Shown one piece after another: positions 1 to 5,297 of a DNA stretch of 5,807 nucleotides. The notes under the pieces are model-generated. The model was not told the DNA's origin. It saw nothing but the letters and a program-made list of their open reading frames with translations, and did not search any database. Where the stretch lies: positions 1-5,807 of the forward strand of contig JAMOOS010000335.1 of assembly GCA_027065245.1 (NCBI GenBank), written 5' to 3'. Made by a program: the position numbers and the translations under genes. Position 1 is the first letter of the stretch. Each line of letters starts with the position of its first letter. Source of the stretch: Desulfuromonadaceae bacterium. GTDB taxonomy: Bacteria; Desulfobacterota; Desulfuromonadia; Desulfuromonadales; Desulfuromonadaceae.

Positions 1-2
1 AT

Positions 3-458
3 TGCGCCGATGTCTGCCATGCGGCCGGATTGAAAACGGTGGCGGTAACCAACGGCTGGATGGAGGCGGAGGCGGCACGGCAGTTGTTTGCTGTTATGGA
101 TGCCGCCAATGTCGATCTCAAGGCGTTTTCCGACGACTTCTACCGTCGGCTGTGTGGCGGCAGTCTGCAGCCGGTGCTGGATAATCTGGTGGCTGTGCGG
201 CGCAGTGGGCGTACCTGGCTGGAGTGTACCACTTTGCTTATTCCGGGATACAACGATTCCTCTGCTGAGCTGGAGGCGATGACGCGCTGGATTGTCGCTA
301 ATCTGGGCAGCGATGTGCCGTGGCATTTCAGTGCCTATCATCCGGTTCCGGCCTGGAGCGAAGCACCGGCTACACCGCTGGAGTCTCTGCTGCGGGCGCA
401 ACGGATTGGGCAAAAGAACGGGATGCAGCATATTTACCTCGGTAATGTGCGTATCTGA
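3..458 (+). CDS. Radical SAM enzyme, AmrS / PflA-activase-like, 3' part
   Basis: This frame is open from the window edge, so the N-terminal part with the CxxxCxxC iron-sulfur motif lies upstream and is not visible. The 151 visible residues match the second half of the radical SAM barrel of the AmrS (AmmeMemoRadiSam) and pyruvate-formate-lyase-activating enzyme-like group. Visible landmarks are VTNGW near the start, then VDLKAF, then LECTTLLIPGYNDS, then PWHFSAYHP, and LGNV at the end. The family cleaves S-adenosylmethionine with a [4Fe-4S] cluster to make a 5'-deoxyadenosyl radical; the AmrS substrate is not established. The protein stops two residues after LGNV, whereas relatives as I know them continue about 25 residues with a CPxCG-like pair. 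An internal TTG at 30 is not a credible start, because family-like sequence continues upstream of it. The subfamily is inferred; the superfamily is secure. Confidence 0.78.
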   Translation, partial: CADVCHAAGLKTVAVTNGWMEAEAARQLFAVMDAANVDLKAFSDDFYRRLCGGSLQPVLDNLVAVRRSGRTWLECTTLLIPGYNDSSAELEAMTRWIVANLGSDVPWHFSAYHPVPAWSEAPATPLESLLRAQRIGQKNGMQHIYLGNVRI

Positions 459-477
459 AGCGGGCAGTTTTTAGTGT

Positions 478-507
478 TTGACGCCCATTTACACTGTTTG
501 ATATGAT
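478..507 (+). promoter_or_regulatory. Sigma70-type promoter for the 2-oxoacid oxidoreductase operon
   Basis: A -35 box TTGACG (478-483; five of six match TTGACA) is followed by an 18-base spacer and a -10 box TATGAT (502-507; five of six match TATAAT). Transcription would start near 513-515, giving a leader of about 90 bases before the GTG of the ferredoxin gene. The surroundings are AT-richer than the flanking genes. A short inverted repeat, AGTGT (473-477) and ACACT (491-495), spans the -35 box and could be an operator, but five-base arms prove little. Confidence 0.6.
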
Positions 508-526
508 AAAAAGATATGTTCTGGTG

Positions 527-550
527 TCCCGCAGGAGGTTTGCTGCGGGA
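527..550 (+). promoter_or_regulatory. 5' leader hairpin with AGGAGG in its loop
   Basis: TCCCGCAG (527-534) pairs perfectly with CTGCGGGA (543-550) around an eight-base loop, GAGGTTTG. No T tract follows, so this is not an ordinary intrinsic terminator. It would lie about 13 bases from the predicted transcript start. A consensus Shine-Dalgarno sequence AGGAGG (533-538) begins at the last two bases of the 5' arm and continues into the loop. It may protect the mRNA 5' end or act as a regulatory structure; the role is inferred. Confidence 0.45.
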
Positions 551-556
551 TTATTC

Positions 557-589
557 ATGTGTGATACGGCGTTTAACGCCGCAGTTTGA
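557..589 (+). CDS. Possible 10-codon leader peptide upstream of the oxidoreductase operon
   Basis: ATG at 557 opens a short frame encoding MCDTAFNAAV and ending in TGA at 587-589. The stop abuts the GAGGA ribosome binding site (588-592) of the ferredoxin gene, so ribosomes ending here would sit on the downstream initiation region. The only strong Shine-Dalgarno sequence upstream (AGGAGG, 533-538) is 18 bases away, which is too far unless the intervening hairpin arm brings it closer. The peptide has no run of regulatory codons; valine occurs once, next to the stop. A chance ORF is quite possible. Confidence 0.15.
   Translation: MCDTAFNAAV
567..581 (+). repeat. Near-perfect 15-base palindrome in the leader
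   Basis: CGGCGTT (567-573) and AACGCCG (575-581) are exact inverted repeats around a single T. As RNA this makes a short hairpin, CGGCG with a TTTAA loop and CGCCG. As DNA it has the dyad form of a regulator site. It lies about 55 bases downstream of the predicted transcription start and just upstream of the ribosome binding site at 588-592. It could therefore be a roadblock-type operator or a translational control element. No T tract follows it. Confidence 0.35.
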
Positions 590-602
590 GGATTAAATAA
601 CC

Positions 603-824
603 GTGACCAACAAGATTGTAATCGACGAGCTGCTGTGCAAGGGGTGCGCGCTGTGCACCGAGGCCTGCCCGCAGAATTTGATAATCATGAGCAGCGAGAT
701 CAACCGCCAGGGGTTTTTGCCGGCGCAGATCAGCGCTGAAAATCTGGAAAAATGTAGCGGCTGCACCATGTGCGCCCTGGTGTGCCCCGATGTGGCCATC
801 ACGGTGTTCAAGGGGTGTGCGTAA
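603..824 (+). CDS. 2-oxoacid:ferredoxin oxidoreductase delta subunit (2x[4Fe-4S] ferredoxin)
   Basis: This is a 73-residue bacterial-type ferredoxin with two complete cluster motifs: Cys12, 15, 18, 22 (CxxCxxCxxxCP) and Cys51, 54, 57, 61 (the same spacing). An extra Cys72 is next to the C-terminus. The roughly 28-residue linker between the motifs is typical of the fused or separate delta subunits of four-subunit 2-oxoacid oxidoreductases. In these enzymes the delta subunit passes electrons from the cluster in the beta subunit to external ferredoxin. The start is GTG at 603, with GAGGA (588-592) ten bases upstream. The gene is first in the operon, and its stop lies 21 bases before the preferred start of the alpha gene, which matches a delta-alpha-beta-gamma order. 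The protein has no signal peptide and is cytoplasmic. The ferredoxin fold is certain; the subunit role comes from context. Confidence 0.92.
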   Translation: MTNKIVIDELLCKGCALCTEACPQNLIIMSSEINRQGFLPAQISAENLEKCSGCTMCALVCPDVAITVFKGCA

Positions 825-835
825 GCGCTGTTTAT

Positions 836-840
836 GGAGG
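836..840 (+). promoter_or_regulatory. Ribosome binding site deciding a TTG start for the alpha subunit
   Basis: GGAGG at 836-840 is five bases upstream of TTG at 846, an ideal arrangement. The alternative in-frame ATG at 834 overlaps this motif and has no Shine-Dalgarno sequence of its own upstream. From the TTG the protein begins MTKRLFVKGNEA, which lines up with the usual beginning of VorB-type subunits. Confidence 0.6.
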
Positions 841-845
841 ATGGT

Positions 846-1910
846 TTGACCAAACGATTGTTTGTTAAAGGTAACGAGGCGGTAGCCATGGGGGCGCTGG
901 AAGCCGGGTGCCGCTATTATTTTGGCTATCCCATTACGCCGCAGAGCGATGTTCCCGAGTACATTGCGCGTCATCTGCCCGCTTTGGGTGGCCAGTTTAT
1001 TCAGGCGGAAAGTGAAATCGCTTCGATTAACATGCTGCTGGGTGCCGCCGCCTGCGGCGCCCGCGCCATGACATCGTCGTCCAGTCCCGGTATCTCCCTC
1101 AAACAGGAGGGGATTTCCTATATGGCTGGCAGTGAATGTCCCGGGTTGATTGTCAACGTATGCCGCAGCGGCCCCGGCCTCGGTGGTATCGACGCTTCGC
1201 AGGCCGATTATTTTCAGGCGGTCAAGGGCGGTGGCCACGGCGGTTATCATATTATTGTGCTGGCGCCCGATTCGGTACAGGAGATGTACGATCTGGCCAT
1301 GCTGGCCTTCGATCTTTCCGACCGCTACCGTATCCCGGCCATGTTGCTGGCCGACGCGGTTATCGGCCAGATGAAAGAGGGGCTGGTGGCGCATAAATAT
1401 GTGCCGCCTGCTGATCTGGCGGAAAAAACCTGGGCGTTGACGGAAAAATGCAACAGCGGCAAGCGCAAAGTGGTTAAGTCGCTGCGTCTTGGTGATGGTG
1501 AGATGGAAGCTCACAACAACAATCTCCATGCCCGCTACGCCGAGATGGCGCAGCGCGAGGTGCGCTACGAGGGCTTGCACCTGGACGACGCCGAGCTGGT
1601 GCTTACCGCCTTTGGCAGTTGTGCGCGTATCGCCAAAACCGCCCTGCGCTTAGCGCGTGAGCAGGGGATGAAGGTGGGGATGCTGCGCCCAGTTACGCTG
1701 TTTCCGTTCCCCGCCGCGCCGCTGCGCGAACACTGTGCCACGGCGCGCAAGGTGCTGTGCTTTGAATTAAACAACGGCCAGATGGTGGATGATGTGCGCC
1801 TGGCGCTGCCCGATAAAGAGGTGGCGTTTTACGGTCGCGCGCCGGGAGCGGGATCGCTGCCGACGCCGGAGGAGTTTCTGGCGCAGATTCGCACCCACTA
1901 CGAGGCGTAA
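846..1910 (+). CDS. vorB: 2-oxoacid:ferredoxin oxidoreductase alpha subunit, VorB type
   Basis: This is the 354-residue alpha subunit of a CoA-acylating 2-oxoacid:ferredoxin oxidoreductase. The enzyme reversibly converts a 2-oxoacid plus CoA to acyl-CoA and CO2 with reduced ferredoxin. The N-terminal pyrimidine-binding domain shows KGNEA (8-12), GYPITPQSD (27-35), the QAESE segment (53-57, expected to supply the glutamate that contacts thiamine diphosphate) and SSSPG (78-82). SGPGLGGIDASQADYFQA (108-125), KGGGHGGY (127-134) and, in the C-terminal transketolase-like domain, ELNNGQMVDDVRLAL followed by FYGR are the features that suggest the VorB group. That group is named for 3-methyl-2-oxobutanoate (branched-chain) substrates. 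True substrate specificity cannot be read from sequence alone, and related enzymes take 2-oxoglutarate or aryl-pyruvates. TTG 846 is preferred over ATG 834 because of the GGAGG at 836-840. The beta gene starts six bases after the stop. Confidence 0.9.
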   Translation: MTKRLFVKGNEAVAMGALEAGCRYYFGYPITPQSDVPEYIARHLPALGGQFIQAESEIASINMLLGAAACGARAMTSSSSPGISLKQEGISYMAGSECPGLIVNVCRSGPGLGGIDASQADYFQAVKGGGHGGYHIIVLAPDSVQEMYDLAMLAFDLSDRYRIPAMLLADAVIGQMKEGLVAHKYVPPADLAEKTWALTEKCNSGKRKVVKSLRLGDGEMEAHNNNLHARYAEMAQREVRYEGLHLDDAELVLTAFGSCARIAKTALRLAREQGMKVGMLRPVTLFPFPAAPLREHCATARKVLCFELNNGQMVDDVRLALPDKEVAFYGRAPGAGSLPTPEEFLAQIRTHYEA

Positions 1911-1916
1911 ATAACT

Positions 1917-2672
1917 ATGAATACACAAATGAAACAGGTATTTTCCCGACCCGATTCGCTTAAGGACGTTCAGACCCATTTCTGCCCCGGTTGTCAGCAC
2001 GGTACCATTCACCGCCTGGTGGCCGAGGCCATGGATCATTTTGCCATCAAGGACAAGACCATCGGCATCGCTTCGGTAGGGTGCAGCGTGTTCCTGTATG
2101 ATTATTTTGATATTGATGTTATCGAGGCGCCCCACGGTCGCGCACCGGCGGTAGCCACCGGCGCCAAGCGGGTGCATCCGGAGCGGGTGGTGTTCGCCTA
2201 CCAGGGCGACGGCGATTTGGCCGCCATCGGCACCAGTGAGATTATCCATGCCGCCAATCGTGGTGAGCAGCTCACCATCATTTTTGTCAACAACACCACC
2301 TACGGCATGACCGGTGGCCAGATGGCGCCCACCACTCTGCCGGGGCAGGTAACGTCAACTTCACCGACGGGGCGCGACGTGGCCAGCCAGGGTTATCCCA
2401 TGAAGATGGCGGAACTTATCGGCTCGCTTGACGGCTGTTCTTATTCGGCGCGGGTGGCGGTGGACTCACCCAAGCACGTTATTCAGGCGGCTAAAGCCAT
2501 GCGCAAGGCGTTTGAAGTGCAGATCAACGGCGCCGGGTTCGCTTTTCTCGAGGTGTTGTCCACCTGCCCGACCAACTGGGGAATGAGCCCGCTGGCGGCC
2601 AACAAGCGGGTGGGGGAGGAGATGATCCCCTATTTTCCGCTAGGAACCTACAAGGATAACAGCGCCGTCTGA
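1917..2672 (+). CDS. 2-oxoacid:ferredoxin oxidoreductase beta subunit (thiamine diphosphate-binding)
   Basis: This 251-residue subunit carries the thiamine diphosphate and the proximal [4Fe-4S] cluster. The cofactor motif is GDGD (97-100) followed by FVNN (123-126), the diphosphate/Mg2+-binding pattern of this superfamily; APHGRAP (71-77) is also characteristic. Likely cluster ligands are Cys23 and Cys26 (CPGC), Cys56 (GC) and Cys217 (in CPTNW), the pattern expected for short beta subunits. The length is normal for a separate beta chain. ATG 1917 follows the alpha stop by six bases, with GAGG (1902-1905) 11 bases upstream. An in-frame ATG at 1929 is a less likely alternative. The subunit pairs with VorB to form the active site. 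The assignment is firm at family level; the substrate follows from the alpha subunit. Confidence 0.93.
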   Translation: MNTQMKQVFSRPDSLKDVQTHFCPGCQHGTIHRLVAEAMDHFAIKDKTIGIASVGCSVFLYDYFDIDVIEAPHGRAPAVATGAKRVHPERVVFAYQGDGDLAAIGTSEIIHAANRGEQLTIIFVNNTTYGMTGGQMAPTTLPGQVTSTSPTGRDVASQGYPMKMAELIGSLDGCSYSARVAVDSPKHVIQAAKAMRKAFEVQINGAGFAFLEVLSTCPTNWGMSPLAANKRVGEEMIPYFPLGTYKDNSAV

Positions 2673-2685
2673 ATGGCGCCGTTTT
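2662..2685 (+). terminator. Weak terminator-like hairpin between beta and gamma genes
   Basis: GCGCC (2662-2666) pairs with GGCGC (2675-2679) around an eight-base loop that contains the beta stop codon, followed by CG and TTTT (2682-2685). The stem is only five base pairs and the T run is short. It could lower gamma expression or stabilise the upstream mRNA rather than end transcription. The gamma gene follows immediately and is clearly part of the same unit. Confidence 0.25.
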
Positions 2686-2704
2686 ACAACAAAGGCAACG
2701 GTAT

Positions 2705-3256
2705 ATGAATCACGATGTGTTTATGGCCGGGTTTGGCGGTCAGGGGGTGTTGCTCATGGGCAACCTGCTGGCTTACGCTACCCTTATCGAAGGCAACAAC
2801 GCTTCTTATTTTCCCGCCTACGGGGTGGAAAAACGGGGTGGCGCCGCCACCTGCACCGTGGTGATGGCGGATGGCGCTGTCGGTTCGCCGGTGGTGGGGG
2901 AGCCGGAGGCGGCACTGCTGCTCAATCCACTTTCCATGGAAAAATACTACACCAAAGTGCGCAGCGGCGGCTTTGTGCTGATCAACTCCTCGCTGGTGGA
3001 GGACGACGGCTCCAGCCGTGCCGATGTGGACAAGCTGCTGATTCCCGCCAACGCGATGGCGCTCGAAATAGGTAATGCCCGTCTGGTGAACATGATTGCC
3101 CTGGGCGCCTATGTGCAATACAGCAAAGTGGTCTCTTTTACCGCGTTGCAGCAGGCGCTTAAAGAGGTGCTGCCGGAGCGCAACCACCGTTTTCTGCCCA
3201 TGAACCATCAGGCGCTGGAGGCGGGAGCGGCTTTCTGCCGCGAGCAGCTCGGTTAG
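2705..3256 (+). CDS. 2-oxoacid:ferredoxin oxidoreductase gamma subunit
   Basis: This is a 183-residue gamma subunit, in the usual range for the family. GFGGQGV (9-15) near the N-terminus and YGVEKRGG (39-46) followed by the ATCTVV strand are its signatures. LLNPLSMEKY further on matches the usual middle of the domain. In solved relatives the gamma domain takes part in CoA binding and in assembling the alpha-beta core. The start is ATG 2705 with AAGG (2692-2695) nine bases upstream. The 32-base gap to the beta gene is the widest in this operon and contains a weak hairpin. The gene is last in the operon, followed by a strong terminator. No cofactor-binding cysteines are expected or obvious. Confidence 0.92.
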   Translation: MNHDVFMAGFGGQGVLLMGNLLAYATLIEGNNASYFPAYGVEKRGGAATCTVVMADGAVGSPVVGEPEAALLLNPLSMEKYYTKVRSGGFVLINSSLVEDDGSSRADVDKLLIPANAMALEIGNARLVNMIALGAYVQYSKVVSFTALQQALKEVLPERNHRFLPMNHQALEAGAAFCREQLG

Positions 3257-3271
3257 CCTTTGGTATCTTGG

Positions 3272-3301
3272 TTGAGATGTTGGCACGGGCCGGAATAGTA
3301 T
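3272..3301 (+). promoter_or_regulatory. Candidate holC promoter nested in the upstream terminator
   Basis: TTGAGA (3272-3277; five of six match the -35 consensus) is 18 bases from TAGTAT (3296-3301; four of six match the -10 consensus), which lies in the loop of the terminator hairpin. An overlapping TATAAC (3299-3304) is an alternative -10 with a poorer 21-base spacing. Only 27 bases separate the T tract from the holC start, so a dedicated holC promoter would have to overlap the terminator. The match is weak. Confidence 0.3.
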
Positions 3302-3318
3302 AACGTTCCGGCCTTTTT
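3288..3318 (+). terminator. Intrinsic terminator of the oxidoreductase operon
   Basis: GGCCGGAA (3288-3295) pairs perfectly with TTCCGGCC (3306-3313) around a ten-base loop, TAGTATAACG, and five T residues follow (3314-3318). The GC-rich eight-base-pair stem with an immediate T run, 31 bases after the gamma stop, is a textbook rho-independent terminator. Confidence 0.9.
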
Positions 3319-3345
3319 GTCGGCGCGACGAGTGATGGGGCTGTT

Positions 3346-3771
3346 ATGAGTGAACCGGTGGTGGAGTTTATCGAAATTATGGGTGGCAAACTGGCGCCGC
3401 ATATCTGTGCCCAGGCGCAGCGCTTTTTTGCCCAGCGCCAGCGGGTGCTGATAGTGGTGGCTGATGAACGCCAGGCGCGCGGCCTGGATGACTTTATGTG
3501 GAGATGGGATAAATTGGCGTTTTTGCCCCACTGTATAGACGACGCCAGTCCCGCCAGTGCTGCCGAAGCTGTGGTTATCACTACCAAAGAGCGTAACGGC
3601 AACGCTGCCACGGTACTGATTGCGGCGGCGCCGTGCGAGCTGGAATTTATGCGTGGTTTCAGTCATGTGGTGGAGTTTGTCCCCAAGTGGGATGAGCAGT
3701 TGACTGCGGCGGCGCGGCAGCGTTTCAGCGCCTGGCGGGAGGCCGGTTGTGCACCAACAGTACCTGGATAG
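3346..3771 (+). CDS. holC: DNA polymerase III subunit chi
   Basis: The 141-residue protein matches HolC, the chi subunit of the replicative polymerase clamp loader, which contacts single-stranded DNA-binding protein. Evidence: RVLIVVADERQA (33-44), then LDDFMWRWDKLAFLPH (47-62), the conserved LD..LW......FLPH core, then VVEFV (108-112) and a terminal helix AARQRFSAWREAG (122-134). The length is close to the usual 140-150 residues. ATG 3346 has GGGG (3337-3340) five bases upstream. The gene heads a new transcription unit after the terminator and overlaps rsmE by 23 bases. holC commonly neighbours pepA and valS in gammaproteobacteria; here it precedes RNA methyltransferase genes. Chi proteins diverge strongly, so some doubt remains, but the C-terminal and FLPH signatures agree. 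Confidence 0.82.
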   Translation: MSEPVVEFIEIMGGKLAPHICAQAQRFFAQRQRVLIVVADERQARGLDDFMWRWDKLAFLPHCIDDASPASAAEAVVITTKERNGNAATVLIAAAPCELEFMRGFSHVVEFVPKWDEQLTAAARQRFSAWREAGCAPTVPG

Positions 3772-4522
3772 TGTCAATAACGGCGGCGCTGCAAGCATTA
3801 TCCGTCTCGATGATGTGGCGCAACTGGAGCAGCCTGCCGCCATCGGCGCCGCTGGACGGGCGGCACTGGCGTTGTGGCAGGCGCGACGCGGCGAGGTGCT
3901 TACCGTGGCCGACGCCGCTGGCAACTGGTATCGCGCCCGTATCGATTCCATTGGTGACAGTGGTGCGGTGGCTATTCCGTTTGCCCCCCTGAGCGCGCCG
4001 GAATCGCCCCTGCGTCTGGGGGTGTTCCAGGCACTGCCGCACAAGGAGCGCTTTGAGCTGGTGTTGCAAAAACTCACCGAAATCGGCGTTACCGACATCA
4101 TCCCCTTTACCTGCACCCATTCCACCACCGTGGAACAGCGCGACAGCGGGCAGAAAAAATCGCACCGCTGGCCCGATGTGCTGTTACGCGCCGCCAAACA
4201 GTGCCGCCGTGGCGTTATTCCGCGGCTGTATCCGGCCATCACCTTTGAACAGGTGGTGGAGAGCCTTGCGTGCTGGGAGGTCAAGGTACTGCTGGCGGAG
4301 AAGGATACCTACTGGACGCTGGCGCAGGGGCTGGGTAACTGTGCCGTGGCCAGTGCCGCCATCGTGGTGGGGCCGGAGGGGGGCTTTGCCGCCGACGAGA
4401 TAACTGCAGCGCAGAACTGCGGCGCGGTGCCGGTAACGCTGGGCGAGCGGATATTGCGCACCGAGACCGCCGCCATTGTCGCTGCCGCCTTGACTCAGCA
4501 TCTGGTGGGGGACTATGCCTGA
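3749..4522 (+). CDS. rsmE: 16S rRNA (uracil(1498)-N3)-methyltransferase RsmE
   Basis: RsmE methylates N3 of U1498 in 16S rRNA on the 30S subunit, using S-adenosylmethionine bound by a trefoil-knot SPOUT fold. The 257-residue product carries the family signatures: KERFELVLQKLTEIGV (99-114), RAAKQCRRGVIP (147-158), VVGPEGGF (206-213) and LGERILRTETAA (231-242), the last two forming the knot. The N-terminal PUA-like domain (about 1-75) is unusual: where relatives carry an HH..VLR stretch, this protein reads RAALALWQARRGE. The start is GTG 3749, with GGGAGG (3737-3742) six bases upstream inside the end of holC. The gene therefore overlaps holC by 23 bases and trmJ by 8, implying translational coupling. 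The methyltransferase domain is unambiguous. Confidence 0.93.
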   Translation: MHQQYLDSVNNGGAASIIRLDDVAQLEQPAAIGAAGRAALALWQARRGEVLTVADAAGNWYRARIDSIGDSGAVAIPFAPLSAPESPLRLGVFQALPHKERFELVLQKLTEIGVTDIIPFTCTHSTTVEQRDSGQKKSHRWPDVLLRAAKQCRRGVIPRLYPAITFEQVVESLACWEVKVLLAEKDTYWTLAQGLGNCAVASAAIVVGPEGGFAADEITAAQNCGAVPVTLGERILRTETAAIVAAALTQHLVGDYA

Positions 4523-5297
4523 AGAATCCAGCCGCGCCCGGCTTACGGTGGTGCTGGTGGAGCCGCAAGGGCCGCTCAACATCGGCTCGGTGTGTCGCGC
4601 CATGGGCAATTTTGGTTTTGACGATTTGCGCCTGGTCAATCCGCGCACCGATCATCTGTGCTACGAGGCGCGCCTGATGGCGGTAAAGGGGAGTGCCATC
4701 CTCGAAAATGCCCGGCTGTTTTCATCGCTGGAGCAGGCTCTGACCGGTTGCCATTACGCCTTTGGCACCACGCGCCGCTTTGGTCGCTATCGCAACCGCA
4801 GCGATTTTCTCTACCCGGCGGCGGCGGCAAAGATAATTGCCGCAGCTCCGGCGCAGGTAACCACGGCGCTGGTGTTTGGCCGCGAGGATTGCGGTCTGCT
4901 CAACGAGGAACTTGATCTGTGCCAGCGCTTTGTTACCATTCCCACCTGCGACGCCATGCCGTCCATGAATCTGGCCCAGTCGGTGGCGGTGTGTCTGTAC
5001 GAGGTGGTAAATCAGGGACTCGAGGCCGGGAACATGCTGCTGCAGCCCGATCTGGCCGAGGCGGAGCAGGTGGAGGCGATGTTCGCGCAGATGCGCGCGG
5101 TACTGAGCCGCATCGAATATCTCGATCCGCAAAATCCCGACCATATCCTCCGCTCCTTCCGCCGTCTGTTCGGCAAAAGCGGCCTGACGGCGCGCGAGGT
5201 GCGTATTTTGCGCGGCTTGTGGAGCCGCATAAACTGGGTGCAGGCGGAACTGGAAAAATACAGCGATAACGAGGAGAACAATGCAACATCTGTTTGA
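4515..5297 (+). CDS. trmJ: tRNA (cytidine/uridine-2'-O-)-methyltransferase TrmJ
   Basis: This is a 260-residue SpoU-type (SPOUT) RNA 2'-O-methyltransferase. All three motifs are present: NIGSVCRAMGNFGF (22-35) with the catalytic-type Arg28, LVFGREDCGLLNEEL (119-133), and IPTCDAMPSMNLAQSVAVCLYE (142-163). A C-terminal helical extension containing LFGKSGLTAREVRILRGL distinguishes TrmJ from single-domain TrmL or RlmB-like members. TrmJ methylates the ribose of residue 32 in the anticodon loop of certain tRNAs. ATG 4515 overlaps the rsmE end by 8 bases. A G-rich site (GGGG, 4507-4510) lies four bases upstream, a slightly short spacing, but no other start keeps the first beta strand LTVVLVEP. The end overlaps the next gene by 17 bases. 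Family is firm; exact nucleotide specificity is inferred. Confidence 0.88.
   Translation: MPEESSRARLTVVLVEPQGPLNIGSVCRAMGNFGFDDLRLVNPRTDHLCYEARLMAVKGSAILENARLFSSLEQALTGCHYAFGTTRRFGRYRNRSDFLYPAAAAKIIAAAPAQVTTALVFGREDCGLLNEELDLCQRFVTIPTCDAMPSMNLAQSVAVCLYEVVNQGLEAGNMLLQPDLAEAEQVEAMFAQMRAVLSRIEYLDPQNPDHILRSFRRLFGKSGLTAREVRILRGLWSRINWVQAELEKYSDNEENNATSV

Noticed and set aside
462..486. GGGC (462-465) and GCCC (483-486) as a terminator for the radical SAM gene
   Set aside because: The stem is only four base pairs with a 17-base loop, and the T run lies inside the loop instead of after the stem. It also overlaps the -35 box.
834..836. ATG 834 as the start of the alpha subunit
   Set aside because: It overlaps the GGAGG that serves TTG 846, has no ribosome binding site of its own, and would add four residues not typical of the family. 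It is not fully excluded.
573..1580. Long open frame of 335 codons on the - strand
   Set aside because: It lies antisense to the ferredoxin and alpha subunit genes, shows no recognisable domain, and is rich in His, Gln and Arg as expected from reading GC-rich codons backwards. The + strand genes have clear family motifs.
1767..2249. 160-codon open frame on the - strand
   Set aside because: It is antisense to the alpha/beta junction, where both + strand genes carry conserved cofactor motifs; nothing recognisable is encoded.
2684..3286. 200-codon open frame on the - strand
   Set aside because: It covers the gamma subunit gene almost exactly in antisense and lacks any motif.
3319..3329. GTCG-GCG-CGAC palindrome just upstream of holC
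   Set aside because: Four-base arms in GC-rich DNA are expected by chance, and no regulator can be proposed.
3253..4284. Long open frame of 343 codons on the - strand
   Set aside because: It is antisense to holC and rsmE, spans the terminator, and has low-complexity Ser/Arg/Ala-rich composition with no family signature.
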